The position numbers were made by a program, and so were the translations under genes. From Musa acuminata AAA Group (lineage: Eukaryota > Streptophyta > Magnoliopsida > Zingiberales > Musaceae), in NCBI RefSeq assembly GCF_036884655.1, contig NC_088340.1, forward strand, positions 6,779,501 to 6,843,500: a DNA stretch of 64,000 nt, read 5' to 3'. The notes below the pieces were generated by a model, which worked only from the letters and a program-made list of their open reading frames with translations, had not been told where the DNA came from and made no database searches. Below, in pieces: positions 24,901 through 38,889 of the stretch; the first letter of the stretch is position 1, and each line of letters starts with the position of its first letter.

Positions 24901-27900
24901 TGCCTTTCTCAAATGCATTTTTTCACAGAGTGAAGGACTAGAACTTGAGAGCACTGGCCTGTACTTTGAGGCAGCTTTAAAGTTTCTCCATGTTGCTGCT
25001 CTCATGGAACCTGTTAATTTTGATAGTGCTAAACAAGCAGAAGCTGCACAAATGTACTTTGAAACAGCAAAACTGTGCGAGTAAGTTGAAGTTATCATGA
25101 TAGATAACTGTTAGGATGGTCTTTTATTGTTAATGAATCATTGACAAAGTTCATATATCACTGACACCAACTGTCTGTCACTTGTAGTCTCTTGTTCATT
25201 GCTGTTAGGCCCTTGGTGGTCTTTTAACATATTTGAGACATTTGTTTAGGCCAGCATCCTTATAGTTTATTTTATTTTCATTTCAATGTCATAAGTTATA
25301 TGATTTAATGTGATTGATTTACTCTTATGGACTCTCTGGAAGGAGCACTTTTGTGAAAATAAGAAGTCTTAACAAGCCAAATTCTTCTACTTTTCACACA
25401 AGCAATGTTGTAGGATCTTTATTATGTACTATCATAGGCTCATAGCAAGGATGTTAGCGTGATTATTTGTACTTAGTGTTGCAAACTGTATGCATCACAA
25501 GTATCTGTGCCTTGAATGCACGTGTAATGTAAAAACACTTGATTCTTGATTCCTGCTGGCATGATTAATGAGGAAGACTTATTTACATCAACAAAGATCA
25601 ATTTTTTAGTTAGAGATGATGGTAGTTTGTTTCTCTTTGTCTTCTTATGGATGAGTTTTCTTCTTGTTGATGAGTGATTTCTGATTTACTTGATAACTAG
25701 CAAAAGGATCTTAAACATTTTCTGTTGTAGTTTACCGAGGTTAAGGACTAAGGTATGCTATTTTCTGATACTTAGGTACTGCAACTTTTTTACGAGTATC
25801 ACATAGGAAACATGCAAAAAGCCAACAACAATGGAGTTTCTATAGTAAATATTCAGTATAGCATGTGATAAGTCTGTATTGCCCATTTCACAAATAGCTA
25901 AGATTTTATTGGTGTGATATAGCCAATTGTTGATATGAAATGGAAGTGTGAGTCTTTTGTTCTTTGTACACCTTTTTTTCCTTATTTTCTTTTCTATTTG
26001 TGGTGGTGTGGTGGGCGCGTGGCAGGGTTGTGTGCGTGTGTGATGTGTGCGTGTCTAAAAATTTAACTGAGATCTGTGTTTATACTAAGTGGTTATTGGA
26101 ATAAACATTAAACTTTAGCAAGTTTCAATAATTTTTAGCAATATCAAAAACATAATTTATTGGAATAAACATTAAACTTTAGCAAGTTTCAATAATTTTT
26201 AGCAATATCAAAAACATAATTTGACCTCTTTGGCGATTTATGATAAAAATTATGCCCATAAATAACTTTGACAATGTGTTCTGATGATAATAACAATTAG
26301 ATTTACCAAATTATAGTGAGAACTAAGCTATTTGTTATGATATTCAATTACATCTCCAGTGAAGTTTAAGGGTTGGAGTTATGGACTAAAATTTGATCTT
26401 CTCAGGCCTCTATTTAGACATTGTTGTCTGCAGGCAGTCCAGGTATGACAGTGTTCATGCAGCATTTGGGTTCTTATTCAAGTGCATGCACAACTTATTT
26501 TAAATATTAGAATATATAATCAAGTATACAAATGTATTTAAAAAATAACCACATAAATATATGCTGCAACCAAATTAGAACGCATGGAATAATATGTAGT
26601 CTATATAAGTTCTAAGAAACATGTAAAGGTCTATATATGTGGTTGGATTTTGTAGGTATGTATGTTCCAGATGCGTGTGCAAATTCATGCATAATGTCTT
26701 CATAGGTCCTTTCCAATGTGGTGCATTTTTGGGTGAATAAACCGCCTTCTAGAAAATAGATTTTTTTCTGCTCAAGTTCTATGTTGTGGTGTCTTTTTGT
26801 TTTGATACTGCTTACTTCTTATCAACAGGTTTGTGGCTCATGAATATGAAAAGGTAAAAATCATGGCTGCTGTTTCTCTAGCATACAAGTGTGTGGAAGT
26901 GGCCTATCTGAAGACTACATACTGTAAAAGTCCTAATGCAACCAAAGATCGGCATGAATTACAATCAGCTTTTCAAATCCTTCCTCCAGGTTATCAACTG
27001 TGTAGGATTTCTAAGAATTTCTTGCATAGGTTTTAATCATCAGGCTAATAGTTGGTAATCTCTTGAATTTTGTTTTAAAGGTTCTTATTGGAAAATATAC
27101 TCTTATTTCTTGTCCATCATGGCTACAATGAGTGAATTAACTGTTGCTAGCGATCCATAAGCACATCCCATTCAACTCTACTACTATTAGCATTACAAAT
27201 TAGAATCAAGCCAGATATGCAATACCTGTATCAAAAGAGGCAAATTTTATCTGGTTTTTCCTCCTCAATAAATTTTTAAACTGCTATAAAGTTTTACCAT
27301 GTCCATAGTTTTATGAATTTTTATTTTCAAACTGGTTTTGCTGGTTAAGTGTAATCGTTGTTCACTCATATCTTTTTAATATTTCTTTCTGGTGTGTGTC
27401 TGTGTATTGTCCAAAACACTATCAACCAAGTCATATCTCGAGTAGTCTCACTCCATTTGAGCCTGCTGAACATGAAAACTTCAGATTTTAAGGACATCAT
27501 CTGTGTATACACTCAGTAATGGTGATGAACTTTTTTCCTTGCTTCATCATTGTTTAAGGGCATAATCTGTTTATGTATTCATTGCTTAAGGGTATCATCT
27601 ATCCAAAGTACACTTAGAATGAAATTGTTGTGTGCAATATCAGCATAGATTTTTTACCGATAATCTTTCATATTCGTACTTTATTTGTGTTATATTCTCT
27701 TGTTTATATTTGTTCTCCTTGTGCAACTTGTGGATTTCTCACATGCTAATTAGCAAATATTCTCCGATTTTGACTATTTGATTTCTGTTTTAGGTGAATC
27801 ACCATCTTCTTCTTCGTCAGATGTTGATAATTTAAACAATCAGGCTATATTAGGTAAGAATGCTTCAGCCAAGGGTGTTAGTTCTCCTCAAGTTGCTGGC

Positions 27901-30900
27901 AACCATGTTATAGCTGCACGCCATCATCATCAAGTTGTGCGGTTGCTTCATTATGTAAGTTGTCGGATTTTTGTTGATGTTTTGGTGATTATGACCTATG
28001 AAGTCAACAAGGAATTTGTCAAGATTTTGTTGCATCTAAGAATTGATAGTCCGAAGCTAATTACATCTTTGTCTTCACTTAATGTCTTATGGCTCTTCAC
28101 TTAAACCTAAATGATTGCAACAGATTCCCCAATTTGCTCGAAATTGTTTGGTCTAAGATTTTCGATTCAGGGGGTTTACATTTAAGAAGCGGCGCATAGG
28201 GCCTTTTTTTTTTCTGTCCTAAGCAACATAAATCACCAAATATATGCTTTTAGCATATTAAAAGCAGAGTAAAAGAAATAGAAAGAAGTAATAAAGAATA
28301 ATGAGAAGAAAAGATTATCAACACAGAAAAATAGAAGCAGAATGGATGTTTTATTTCCTGTGCCAACGGAGAACCAATTTACTTTTGGTAGCAACAGGAA
28401 CAACTCTAACCTAAAAACTATTGACATTGTAATAGCTCGCCGCAAACCTTTCTTAATTAAACTTCAAGTGGACCTGTTTGATTGCTGCTATTTATAAAAT
28501 GTTGATATTTCTAACAACTGCTTCTTGTGTCTATGCCAGATATATACAGGATGCAATATTTTTAGGACACATGTTGGATACATCATCAAAGTATCTGATT
28601 TTTTTTTTTGTTTGACTAGTCATTATAAAGCTCATATTTTTTTTTGGATGCTTGAGGAATATGGTATGATGCACCCGTTGCCCAACCTGAATCAGATTAG
28701 TCCAGAAATGTACTGGACCTAATCTGGCCTTAAATTTCCTTGGTCACTTGATATTGGAGGGAAGGAACTTCAATTTGTGGTACCAGACCCATAACGATAC
28801 TTTATATGCTTATACATCTTGAGGCACAAAATCCAAACCAGGGAAAAATTGAAGAACTTCGATTTTAGGATTGTTTCTCACCTATTCTTGGAAATTACAG
28901 CAGATATTGATGACAATGAAGTGATTTTAGTTCATAAGATGATAAAATATAAAATCAAAACATATGTCAGATAAGGCTCGAAAGCAGAATGTAAATATTA
29001 CATGTACCAAAAAAAATGTTCTAACTAACATATGAGAATGATAAATTACATGAGAAACCAAAGCATATCCCTGCTCTTACCACAAGATGATGGACGTGAG
29101 TCCATGACAAGTGGATTGAGGTCCTTGATCTCATGAAACTTCAGATCAATACAGTGTGTTTGCAAGATCCATACATGGAACTGTTCTCACAACATATGAT
29201 AGTGGGAAATACTGTGTTATTAATGCAACATGGTGTTAACAATTGTCACCTCATCTGCATGAATGATCCTCGTGGTAGTTGAGAGAGTTGAGCGAGAATT
29301 AGGTGAATTTGGAGAGAAATTTCAAAGAGAATGGGAGTGAGAAAGAGAGAGAGCGAGATAGATAGTTAATACAAGAAAGGTGCATGTGGGGGCTGTTTTA
29401 GCCACCAAGCACAGCCCTAACGGCTAACGAATGGCTAGTTGTGTAGTCACATCAATGAGAGTTTAATGTACTACTTGCTAGTTGCTACATGGCCTAACGG
29501 GTGGTACAAGACCCATACTTGGCAGTGCACCTTGTACTGGGCTTGAACCATCTGGTTTACCCTAGTCCGCTTATAGGTTGCTAGATTGGTAAATACTAGC
29601 CACAACGAACCATATTGGGCGTATTCAAAATTGTAGTGGAGGTTTAAGATGAGCTATTTTACCCATAACACAATCGGAAAAGATAGCCACATTTGGGTTA
29701 TTGACTTAATCTATATCTTTATTCGTGAATCGTATTCAACAGCTAATTTAATTGAAGATTTAGTCTTTCTCAACATCTGTTCTGACATGTTTAAGGTCAA
29801 TTATGAAAGAACTAAACCAAACCCAGGCCTGGCTGACCCTTCTTGGATCTTACTTGGCCCCCCAGGTGAACTTTAGGTTGGACCAACCTATTTAGGGCAT
29901 TTTCAGCCAAGAAACAGGTCTCAAAGCACCATGTCATGGGTGATACATAGGAATTTGACAGTTACCGGAGGTTGTTTTTATAAAAAAAGGGTTATGGACT
30001 ATAATACAGGTAGAAATTAGTTTTGGTTTAAATTGGTTTTGAGCATCTAAAACAGTCTAAGTCCATTGCTGGCAGACTAGTTCACATCAGCCTTATTTTA
30101 CTTATTCTAATTAGAAGACTTCTCTATTTTTAGTTGTTTTGACATTTTTTATTGTTTTTAATGGCTAGTTAGTATACACTATTATGATTCAATCTAGTGT
30201 CCTGTAGACCATATATGAGTATAATATTCTAGTTATTTTGCTGTTGTGACTCATGTTTTGAGAGTTTTAAAGGTTCTCTTCTAGTTGGTTTTTGTGGGGT
30301 GACAATATTGACCATGTGTACCACAGGCCACAACTATAAATTAGTTAGCTTGAAGAGACATGATTGAATATATTCTCCGTTTTACAGTGAGCTTTGCTTA
30401 GTTAAACTTTTTCTCCTTTTTTTCTTCCATTTTTTGTTGCCTTTTTATGTATGACGTCCCCACTGCCTGACAAGGGACCTGCCCCAAGAGAATTTACAGA
30501 TGTTTCTTGAGAAAATGTTGATTTTTTTATTATAGAAAATGTAGATATATGGTCAGACTTGTCATGTTATGACAAGATAAAATAATAATAGCATCTATGT
30601 TTATCAGAAGTTCCTTTTATCTCCACTACATTTGTGAAGTATTGTATTACTGAATATAATATCTTCAAAATGAGTAAGTTCAGAGTGCTAGTTATAATTT
30701 GTTATTATTTTATGTGAATTCATGTTTTATGATAATATGACATCAAGCTTTGTGGAGTACAATATTTTGTTTAAATGAGTTTCATTGTTGCACATTTGTC
30801 GCATGATTTTCAACTTTTCAAGACCTGGTATCAATAGACCTGTATTGCATCATATTGTTATCCGATATCTGTGTCCATGCCTCATCGGCCAGCATGATTT

Positions 30901-31450
30901 AAACTGAATGAAAATTGGAAATGGGTTTCACCACCTTAAAATTCTATCACAAGACAAAAATACAATTGTGCAATTCATTGACTTAAAAATACAACTTGGA
31001 CTCAACCTGATAGCTTGGAGGAACCATTAATTTACTGTTTCCACATCCAATTGAATCATTTTAGCTACAGAATGATGATCTTGTGACATCCTTTAATTGT
31101 GCATTATTTTACTACCATTTTTTTTAGTCACCAAACATATGAAACATATTGGTTTTTTTTCTTTCAATGTAAAATTCACGGATACTAGTTACACAAATTG
31201 TGGCTGAATTTTCTTTGCTTTTTTTATATAAAGATTCTCTTGAATGTCATTGTTGCAGACAAATTATCTAAATTGTGCATTCGAAGCAACTAGGAAATCG
31301 GAAGCTGCTTTTGCAGCTGCTAGTGTAAGCCCAGGAAAGGACAGGACAGGCTGCTTATCTTCTGTAAGAAAGGTTCTTGATTTCAACTTTCACAACGTAG
31401 AAGAGTTGTTGCGATTTGTACGACTTTCATTGGAGTCCATCGGTCGTTAG
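18921..31450 (+). CDS. CW-type zinc-finger protein, large (about 1791 aa)
   Basis: Probably a nuclear histone-tail reader; CW domains bind methylated H3K4. Exons: 18921-19070, 19674-19746, 19830-19963, 20243-20593, 20671-22112, 22225-22685, 22759-24857, 24929-25080, 26829-26989, 27794-27954 and 31259-31450; every phase closes. The start MLSVGRR and the block VLGHFQKDF...AKFGGYGSFLP (about residues 57-85) match from memory the monocot CW proteins, and no earlier in-frame ATG exists. The CW domain lies at about 683-730 (WVCCDICQKWRLLP...WQC...NSC), with zinc ligands C687, C690, C711 and C723, split by intron 5. The middle 900 residues are Ser/Lys-rich and probably disordered. The conserved C-terminal helical region (ESTGLYFEAALKFLHVAAL onward) spans exons 8-11. 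Intron 10 is 3.3 kb. The molecular target is unknown. Confidence 0.9.
26093..26220. repeat. Exact 64-bp tandem duplication in CW gene intron 8
   Basis: Bases 26093-26156 are repeated without change at 26157-26220, beginning TTATTGGAATAAACATTAAA. Identity over all 64 bases implies a recent event, or an assembly duplication. Confidence 0.95.
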
Positions 31451-33239
31451 AAGTTCGAGACAAGGGAAGAACTCTTCTGTGAATGGGAACTTTAGATTAT
31501 GTCTCTTCTTTTGCAGTCTCTGCTATGTGGACATGCTGGGGTGAAAAATAGTGATCAGTGGGATTTTGACTTTTCTGATAGGACATTATGTTATCCTGAT
31601 GGTTCATTTCCTGGAAGATATGTACACAGTGGTCAGCATGCAAATTTTTGTAAAGTATTTTTTGCAGTCTTTGTTGTTTTAGACACTGATAAGGTCTTAG
31701 CTATCAACCAACAGCATTAGAGATATGAGATTCAAATTGGGTTTCTTACTAGTCTGCCCCAGCACAAGGTGACAACTATGCAAGACACAAGGGCATATGT
31801 CTTTCTCCAGATGAATCTGGGCAGCAATAGTTTCATGGTTGAATAAATTGACATGTTATGGATTTACCTTATCTTCAAGGCCTTCTCTTCAGCCACTTCA
31901 AAGTATCTGGAAGTTTGGAACTGGTACATATATGAAATGCTTTCTGTTGAGGCAGTTTGGTACAAAGTGCCAAATATCTCCTTTTTTAATTCTACAAGGC
32001 CGAGCACAACTGACTACCTATTCTGGTATGTGACGTTCTCACATCTATGTTTAACTCTTTGTTTGTTCTTACTATCTGTTTGAGTTTGTTTTTCCTTTGT
32101 TTTAAATTCTGTCTGTAATGCAATCGTTTAATATTCTTGTTTGCAATTCTTTTGGGTTCTTTTTTTTTTTATGAATGAGGCGGATTAATATTGACTTGTA
32201 TCTAGTTTGTACATTTTCATACACGAAGCTTTTGCTAAAGTTTTCGTAAGGGTAGCTGAAAAATTCCATTTTAATCTTCATTCTTTCACATAGTATTGAC
32301 TTCTGATTTTTTGCTTGTCATAGGCGACATCTGTAATATTGTTGTTTATACTAACATAGCTGGGGGCAAGGAGTACTACAGTTTAGTTGATGTTGCCATC
32401 AGACTCCAAGCAAAGAGTTCAGAAGGTAAAATATTTATGTTAAAAATTCTTATGAATTGACTAGTAGTAGGAAACATTTAAAAACAGAGAAAGAAAGAGC
32501 TTATTTTTTTGGGTAATGTTGTTAAGCTGTTTGGTGGAATACTGGAAGTAAACCAGGAAATGGGTAGAAGCCCGAGAAAGCAAACAAAAAAAAAGAAGCA
32601 AAATGTTCACTCAATCTCAACAATTACTACTAAACGTTCTCAGTCCATTGTTTTTCTAATTTAGTCTAAGGCTAAAATTGATGTTGTCTATGAAAATTGG
32701 AACTCTTCACTGCTCTGCAAGTTCTACTATCAAAGAGACCCAGCTTCTATTGTCCAAAATTTATTACCATCACAACTTTCTAATATGCTAAAAAAATTTG
32801 CTGGCTGATTGATAGAACCTCCAGAGACTTGGAACTTATAGCCTTTATACTTGCACATAATTTGCAAATGCGAAGTGGGCTTTTGTTTCAGAAGAAGCAC
32901 TTCTAATATTCTTGTCAGTGTAAGGGAAAATGTTGTTGACATGTTTCCAACGTTAGAATGTATTTAAACTTTATGGGTGATGTCTGTTCCATGGGTACAA
33001 GAATGTTTGATCTACTTAAAAGCACTTTTTGATTTATTAAATTGAATGATTGAAGTACTACCTAGTGATATTCACCTATGATGGCTGGGGACTTGCTACC
33101 TTGCCCTTTGTCCTGTACATGTGTTTTTTGGCATTTATAGGCCCAATATGATCATTTGGGATCTGTGCCAAATAGTCACATTTATGCTTGAACTGCCTTG
33201 TGACTTAAATATTTACTATTTAAGCCATTTATTTTTTTC
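31451..33239. other. 3' region and spacer after the CW gene
   Basis: The first part is presumably the CW 3' UTR. No second gene is recognised. One segment (about 32325-32426) is open in one frame and flanked by AG and GT like an exon, but it matches nothing I know and has no partner exons. Confidence 0.45.
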
Positions 33240-34040
33240 AGAAAAAAGAATCAAGTTCAATTAACTAGCCAAAATAGGTGGAAGCCTGTTTCCAGATACA
33301 AAAAAGGAGCCGACTTTAGCTTCCCATGAGTGGACCAAGTGTTCCACTCCGAAAATTTGCAACCGTATGTGTCGAAAGGTTTTTCTCTGTATTTTTATTG
33401 AACAAATGATGCCTTATGGTGTGAAGCCAGCAAACAGATATCATCAGTTTGAGAGGAGAGGGCCCAAGGTGCAATAGAGGTTCCATTGAGCCAATTGATG
33501 ACTTCAAGTGCATCAGATTTCACCAAAAGGGTCTTAAAGAGGCCCTCAAAGATAGCCTAGGTTTCGGGGCATCTTTTATGATGTAGCCTGAACCTGCAGA
33601 GGATGTAGAACGGTGTAAGGAGGCATCACATTCTATGAAGAAATCATAACTTACCAGTGTATCTGGCCTGAGCTGAGCATCTATGTTTCCCAGGGGGACC
33701 CTCAGATTTACCTAGATTGGAGCAGTAATCATTCGTGGTAGCGATTACCTTGCACCATAGGAGAAAGAGCCTAGATTTTGAGTTGCAGTGTAAGGAATCA
33801 TTGCGATTAAGCCACAGAAACCAAGGAGCAGTACCAATTATGCTTCTTAGATGTCTAGCCTCAGTTTTACCAAGGTCATGACCTTCCACTAACCAGGCTC
33901 CTTTATACCAATTATCAAAGAAATTGAACTCGTAACACGTTTTACCGGTGAGCAGGTGCAAGGACTCAAGGGCATAAGCACATTAAAAAAAGATATGGGT
34001 TATGGATTTAAGCCATTTATGAGTTGACTTATTCACTTCG
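33240..34040 (-). mobile_element. Decayed LINE-like retrotransposon fragment (RNase H-like region)
   Basis: Read on the - strand and allowing frameshifts and stops, the translation gives IIGTAPWFLWLNRND, then LFLLWCKVIA, then VKSDALEVINWLNG followed by ICLLASHHKAS. This order and wording resemble the reverse-transcriptase tail and RNase H-like domain of plant LINEs, where a DALEVINWLNG-like motif is common. Open frames are broken, so it is inactive. The exact ends are not defined. Family assignment is from memory and needs a search. Confidence 0.5.
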
Positions 34041-36420
34041 GGCATTAATCTGGTAAAAAAACCCTCTTCTTGACAGTGGCTAGAGTCTCAAAGATAACAA
34101 GCAAAAGTGGGTTATCAGACTTGAGTATTTTATTGATCAATATTGAAGATGCTGTGTGTCTGATTTCATAACTGTAACCTTCTTGGTTTTATTGTTGAAA
34201 TTAAGTCATTGCCTTTAGATTGAGTTACCACTATCATATTGGGTAATGGTGGACACTCCTGATTTTATTCAAGTTTTTCCTGTTAAAGCATTTCACAAGT
34301 TTAAAAAGCCTAACAATTTGATGTTTCTTATTTGATGACATTGACTGTTTGTAATTTTCCTGTTAAAGCATTTCTTGCAGCTTCATGGAATATTTTTTAT
34401 GGAATGTTCCAAACGCAAATACATGGCCTGCATGCATTGACACTATTTAGTATTATAAAATTTGGAACCATGGATCATCTGTGCCAGCTACATGAACACT
34501 TATGTTCTGTTAGATACCCTTGAAAGTTAAAAAGATTAGAACTTTTTGTGTTATAGAAAAGAAAGATGGGAATCATTAGTTGTTTGGTCAATTGAGAAAC
34601 GTGTCATTTAATTACATTTCACACATGGCCATAAACTTTTTTCCCCGGAAAATACTACCATAATGGGAGAAAAAAAAAAGGTTAGTCAAAGAAAATTTGG
34701 ACACAGAAGGTTTTCTTTAAACATTTCTAAATATTTGAGTAGAAAAGAAAATTTCTTCAAACAAACTTCCACAGAATCAAATGGCAGATTAATGAACTAA
34801 CATATATACATCTGTTTTGGGGGAAAAAGAAGCAAGCAGTAACTAAGCTATGGGCAACTGAGGTAAATATTTGAAAATTTCTTTGTAAAAAGGATTTCAT
34901 AATCACGCTATATGATTATGTTAAAAGTTTAAACTGAATTAACTACTTTGTGGTACCTGAAAGAAGTTGATGCATCTTATGTGGCTTATCGCACTCATTT
35001 TATATGCTCAGACTAGTGGTAATTTCGGTTCAACAGTTTTTATGTTCATCATATATGAGACAGCCACTGCATTTGTGGCTGCAGTAGCTTACCAGACATG
35101 CACATTGTATGTCTTATTATTTGCTGACATTAATTTTACATTTCCCTCTGTTTCAGGTTGGACATGGCTGTATGATTTGGCAACAACACGGCAGCTCTAC
35201 TATTATTCTTGATGTTTTTTCATTGAGAACTGTACATACGAGTGTTTGGAGTTTGACCTCTGACCATCTGCCCCATGTACATTTAAACAATAGTTCAATG
35301 AATTGATTCATTTTATAATAAAATTTTGATGTGGTTAACAAATGATAATGAATCTTGGCACCAGTTTTAACTTGGGTGATCTGTTTTTGTCACTGGAACT
35401 GGGTTGCTTAAAATGTATCTGGTCGATCCAAATCAATGATACATGTAGAATCATTTTGTTTTCTCCTTAAAATGTATATGCATCTTGTCAATGGATAAAT
35501 GTAACTTGAGACGCACAGGGTTATCGACATATGAGGGACATTGATTCATGAACCTACTCTTCCGGGATGCACTTTCTCATTCTTTGTCTTCTGTCAAGAT
35601 TTTATCATAAACTTACTATTTTTGCATGGGATCTTCTTTTCAGTGCCAACAGTTTTCGATGGTATTGCATTATGTGCTTAACTTTTTTTTTTTGGCTTAT
35701 AATTGCTCCGATCTTTAACCGAGTGATTGCACTGATGAAAAGTGAAACGTTCTGCAGGTTTTGTAATACCAGATTGAGAATCAGAGATCTGTTAGCTTTT
35801 AAACACAGTAAATGTTGGAAATGTTTTGGTAAAATATTTTCTTGGTCAGCATCTCCTTTTGGTTTTTATTAGCATCATGGTTTTTATATTTAAAAAAATT
35901 ACATTAAGATTCATATAATTTTTTAAAAAAATATAAATATTTTATTTATTTTAATTTAAAAAAAATATATATAAATATTTTATTTATCCTATCGTTAGTT
36001 TTATTGACGAAAAATGTAACATATAATACTTTTTATTTTCAGTGATTTTATTAATAAAAAAAATTAATTTTAAGATTTTATATACTGAAAATGAAAGGGA
36101 TATTGAAATTATTATTTTGTCCATCACTTTCGTGTCGATTCAATATATAGTATTATGTGTTTTCTGTAAATGTAGCAGGCAACGTTAGAATTATTTATTT
36201 TATTTTTAGAATTATAGAGATTCTAATATAAATTTTTTTAAATATAAGAACTATAATGTTAATAGGATATAAATATAAAGAGTAATATATAATTAGCTCC
36301 CCTCTTAATCATGTAGAGAAATTTAAACTTTAACGGTTTAATTTTGTTTAGCTCTAGTTCATAAAGTTTAAATGCTGGGGTAGATTTATAACCATCATTT
36401 TTTCTAGGGTTGAAAGTGTG
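34041..36420. other. Spacer, no gene recognised
   Basis: AT-rich DNA with short open frames only. The 20-mer TTTTCCTGTTAAAGCATTTC occurs twice (about 34276 and 34359), and a long A/T-homopolymer stretch lies at 35880-36260. I see nothing functional. Confidence 0.5.
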
Positions 36421-36866
36421 TGTGAAATAAATACTTTATACTGTGGCCTCATCATTTATGTTAAGGCAGTCAATAAATACTTTATACAGAACAATCAATC
36501 ATGCTAGTATTGTTCACACAACTAAATTAAAGCATGAAACCGTATTCAAAGCACTTACTGCGCTTCGTTCTCGCATCGTCTTCACTACAGTGGAAGACAG
36601 AGAAGACGCGTGCCTCAGAAGGCGAGGACGACGACCGTTGTATACGTAACCATGACTTGGATGGATGGTTGCTGATAAAACGACACACAGTCGCGTTTAA
36701 AGACGGTGGTGTCACGAATGGCTGGCAAGGAGACGAGGATGCCTCGAAGCCACATACCGAGGACGGAAGAGAGAAGCCGCAGCGTGCTCATACACGATGC
36801 TGCCAGCTTTCTTGCAATTATTTAGCCGTGTGGCTCAAACAACTCCATGTCGCCACCCACTCTTTC

Positions 36867-36910
<44 letters not shown>

Positions 36911-37900
36911 ACGCCATGCACTTTTGTTTGTCCCCAATCCTTTGACCTCTTTTGTTCTTTATTGCGCCAAAAAGTCCAACTTCTACATATCATATTCACG
37001 TTAATCGTTGTCGGTTTGACTTTGATTCCGCGAGTTACAATTTTTCATCATCATATCAAAACCAAAATTAACAAAAGAGTGAGCAAAGGCAAAAAAGAAT
37101 TAAGCTGTTAAATTAATTAATTCTCTTTCTTTTTTTCTTCTTTTCTGTTCATATTTTCGTGATATCTCTCTTTGTTCGTTCGTTCGTTCCTGGATTGACT
37201 ATCTTCCCAACGTAAAATTATTTTTAAAATTTAATTTCTATGTTTTGAAACTTAGAAACCCTCAACTAAGTCTGACGATTTAATTTCTGTCTACGTTGAT
37301 TCAATCACTTGCAAGATTGGGAGAGACTTTAGATAGCTGACCTTTTTTTTTTTTTTATATAGAGGAGAAATCATGACTTCCACTTGGAATCAAGATTTTC
37401 TTTTTTCCAATTTAGTTTTCTCTCACTGAAGATTTCTTGGCATTTAACATTTCAAATTATAATAAGTGATGATATTGGAGTACAAAAGAATGCTAAAATT
37501 GATCAGTATTAGGAGTTCCTTAGTGACTCTCATACTGTATCTCAAGCAAAGTTGCTCCTTTTCTTTGTTTAAACCTCAACGCAATTTGCACGTCCACTTA
37601 ACATAATATAGAGGAAAAAAAGAGAAAAAGGTTAATGTTTGTTTGGCTGATCATTAAACCTTTGTTCAAAGATTATGACATTAATGGACCACTAGTTTGT
37701 GATCACCAATAGTTCACTCTGTTACATCAAGAAATAGCCACTCACTGTTGATAATCTAGACAATGACTGGTGAATATATTTCAGCCACTTACGCATTGTT
37801 AGCAATGGTGAAAGCCATTAGTAGATCTCATCCATTATTAGGATTAAGTTTCTGAGAGAGTTCTTTTTCGAAGTAATAAAGTTTAAATCTTATCTTATTT
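36421..37900. other. Spacer with a GC-richer patch and CAG repeat
   Basis: A + strand open frame runs 36534-37004 (156 codons) through the CAG repeat, but it lacks any family motif and splice partners. A word of 16 bases, AATAAATACTTTATAC, is repeated 46 bp apart near 36425 and 36471. I do not call a gene. Confidence 0.45.
36869..36905. repeat. (CAG/GCA)12 trinucleotide repeat
   Basis: About twelve uninterrupted GCA units. In the + strand open frame they would code polyglutamine, but no supporting gene model exists. Confidence 0.9.
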
Positions 37901-37903
37901 GTG

Positions 37904-37956
<53 letters not shown>
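37904..37956. repeat. Compound (CT)n(TA)n microsatellite
   Basis: About 11 CT units run directly into about 16 TA units, roughly 100 bp before the duplicated methylesterase promoter fragment. Confidence 0.9.
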
Positions 37957-37958
<2 letters not shown>

Positions 37959-38039
37959 AAGTCAAAGTTGTCATTTTTGGTCTTGTAGACTTCTTCCTTC
38001 TCCTTCGATAACTCCAAATCTAATAATAAAGGTGTCTAC

Positions 38040-38175
38040 AGGTGAGTGGACAAAGACGCGCGCAGCATGAATCAGACCTCTCAGCCACTGCGTTTAATCT
38101 CTACAAGATAGTGATTGCGAAGGGCCTCTATTTATGAGTTCGAGAGCACCAACACGCATCACCTGAGTTCGAGGC
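38040..38175 (+). pseudogene. Diverged second copy of the methylesterase promoter and leader
   Basis: This stretch aligns along its length with 41525-41665, the promoter and leader of the methylesterase gene. It includes a 21-base exact match (38143-38163 against 41632-41652). The TATA region TTTATATATG of the intact gene is CTATTTATG here. Similarity stops before the start codon would be reached, and LTR-derived DNA follows. It looks like the remains of a tandem gene copy or of a duplicated promoter; no coding part survives in the window. Confidence 0.6.
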
Positions 38176-38889
38176 ACATGGATTTAAAAAATATTCGCAT
38201 TATTAATATACTTGATTTACAAAATATAAAAGTGTTAAAGATCAAGAGCACTAAGAGGGAGGGTGAATTAGTGCGATTTAAAATGATGTTCGTACGATAA
38301 AAATGATTTCGGTAAGAAAACCGATTCTGAAATCACTTTAACTTGTGATCAAGCGAGATGCAGTTAAAGTAAAGATATAGAAGCAGTTTATAGTTAAGAT
38401 AGAGAACATAATGTAATTGCAAATCGAAATACGACGTTCACATGATAAAAGCGATTTTGGTATGAAAACCGATTCGGAAGTTGCTTTAACTTAGATTAGG
38501 CGAAGTGAGATTTAGAGTGGTTTGATCAATCTTGACCTACATCCACTTTTGGCTTCCTCCTCCGATGAGGTCACCGACGTCCATTAGAGGCCTTCCTAGG
38601 CGAAGGCCAACCACCCTTTTACAGTTTCACTCCTTTTGACAGGCCTAGGAGACAACCCTTACAGAATTTTCTCTCCTCTCTTAAAGATCAAAACTTAGAA
38701 GAAAAGAGGGGGGAGAACTTCAAGCCTTTACAACACTTTTGAGCTTTAAAAATCATAGAATAAGATTGGATTTTCAGTGCCCTTTCATGCAGGAAAGGGT
38801 GGGGTATATATAGGCCCCAAATTGGTTTGAATTTGGAGCTCAAAAATATTTTTTCCCAGATTTTCGGGGTCCTGGCGGTACTACCTCCT

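Noticed and set aside
28600..29950. Mid-intron stretch in the CW gene that changes composition and might be an inserted element
   Set aside because: No coding motif, terminal repeat or target-site duplication could be recognised, so I list no element.
36534..37004. 156-codon open frame with a polyglutamine run
   Set aside because: The length is inflated by the CAG repeat. There is no family motif, no conserved flanks and no splice partners, and the surrounding frames are equally open in this GC-richer patch.
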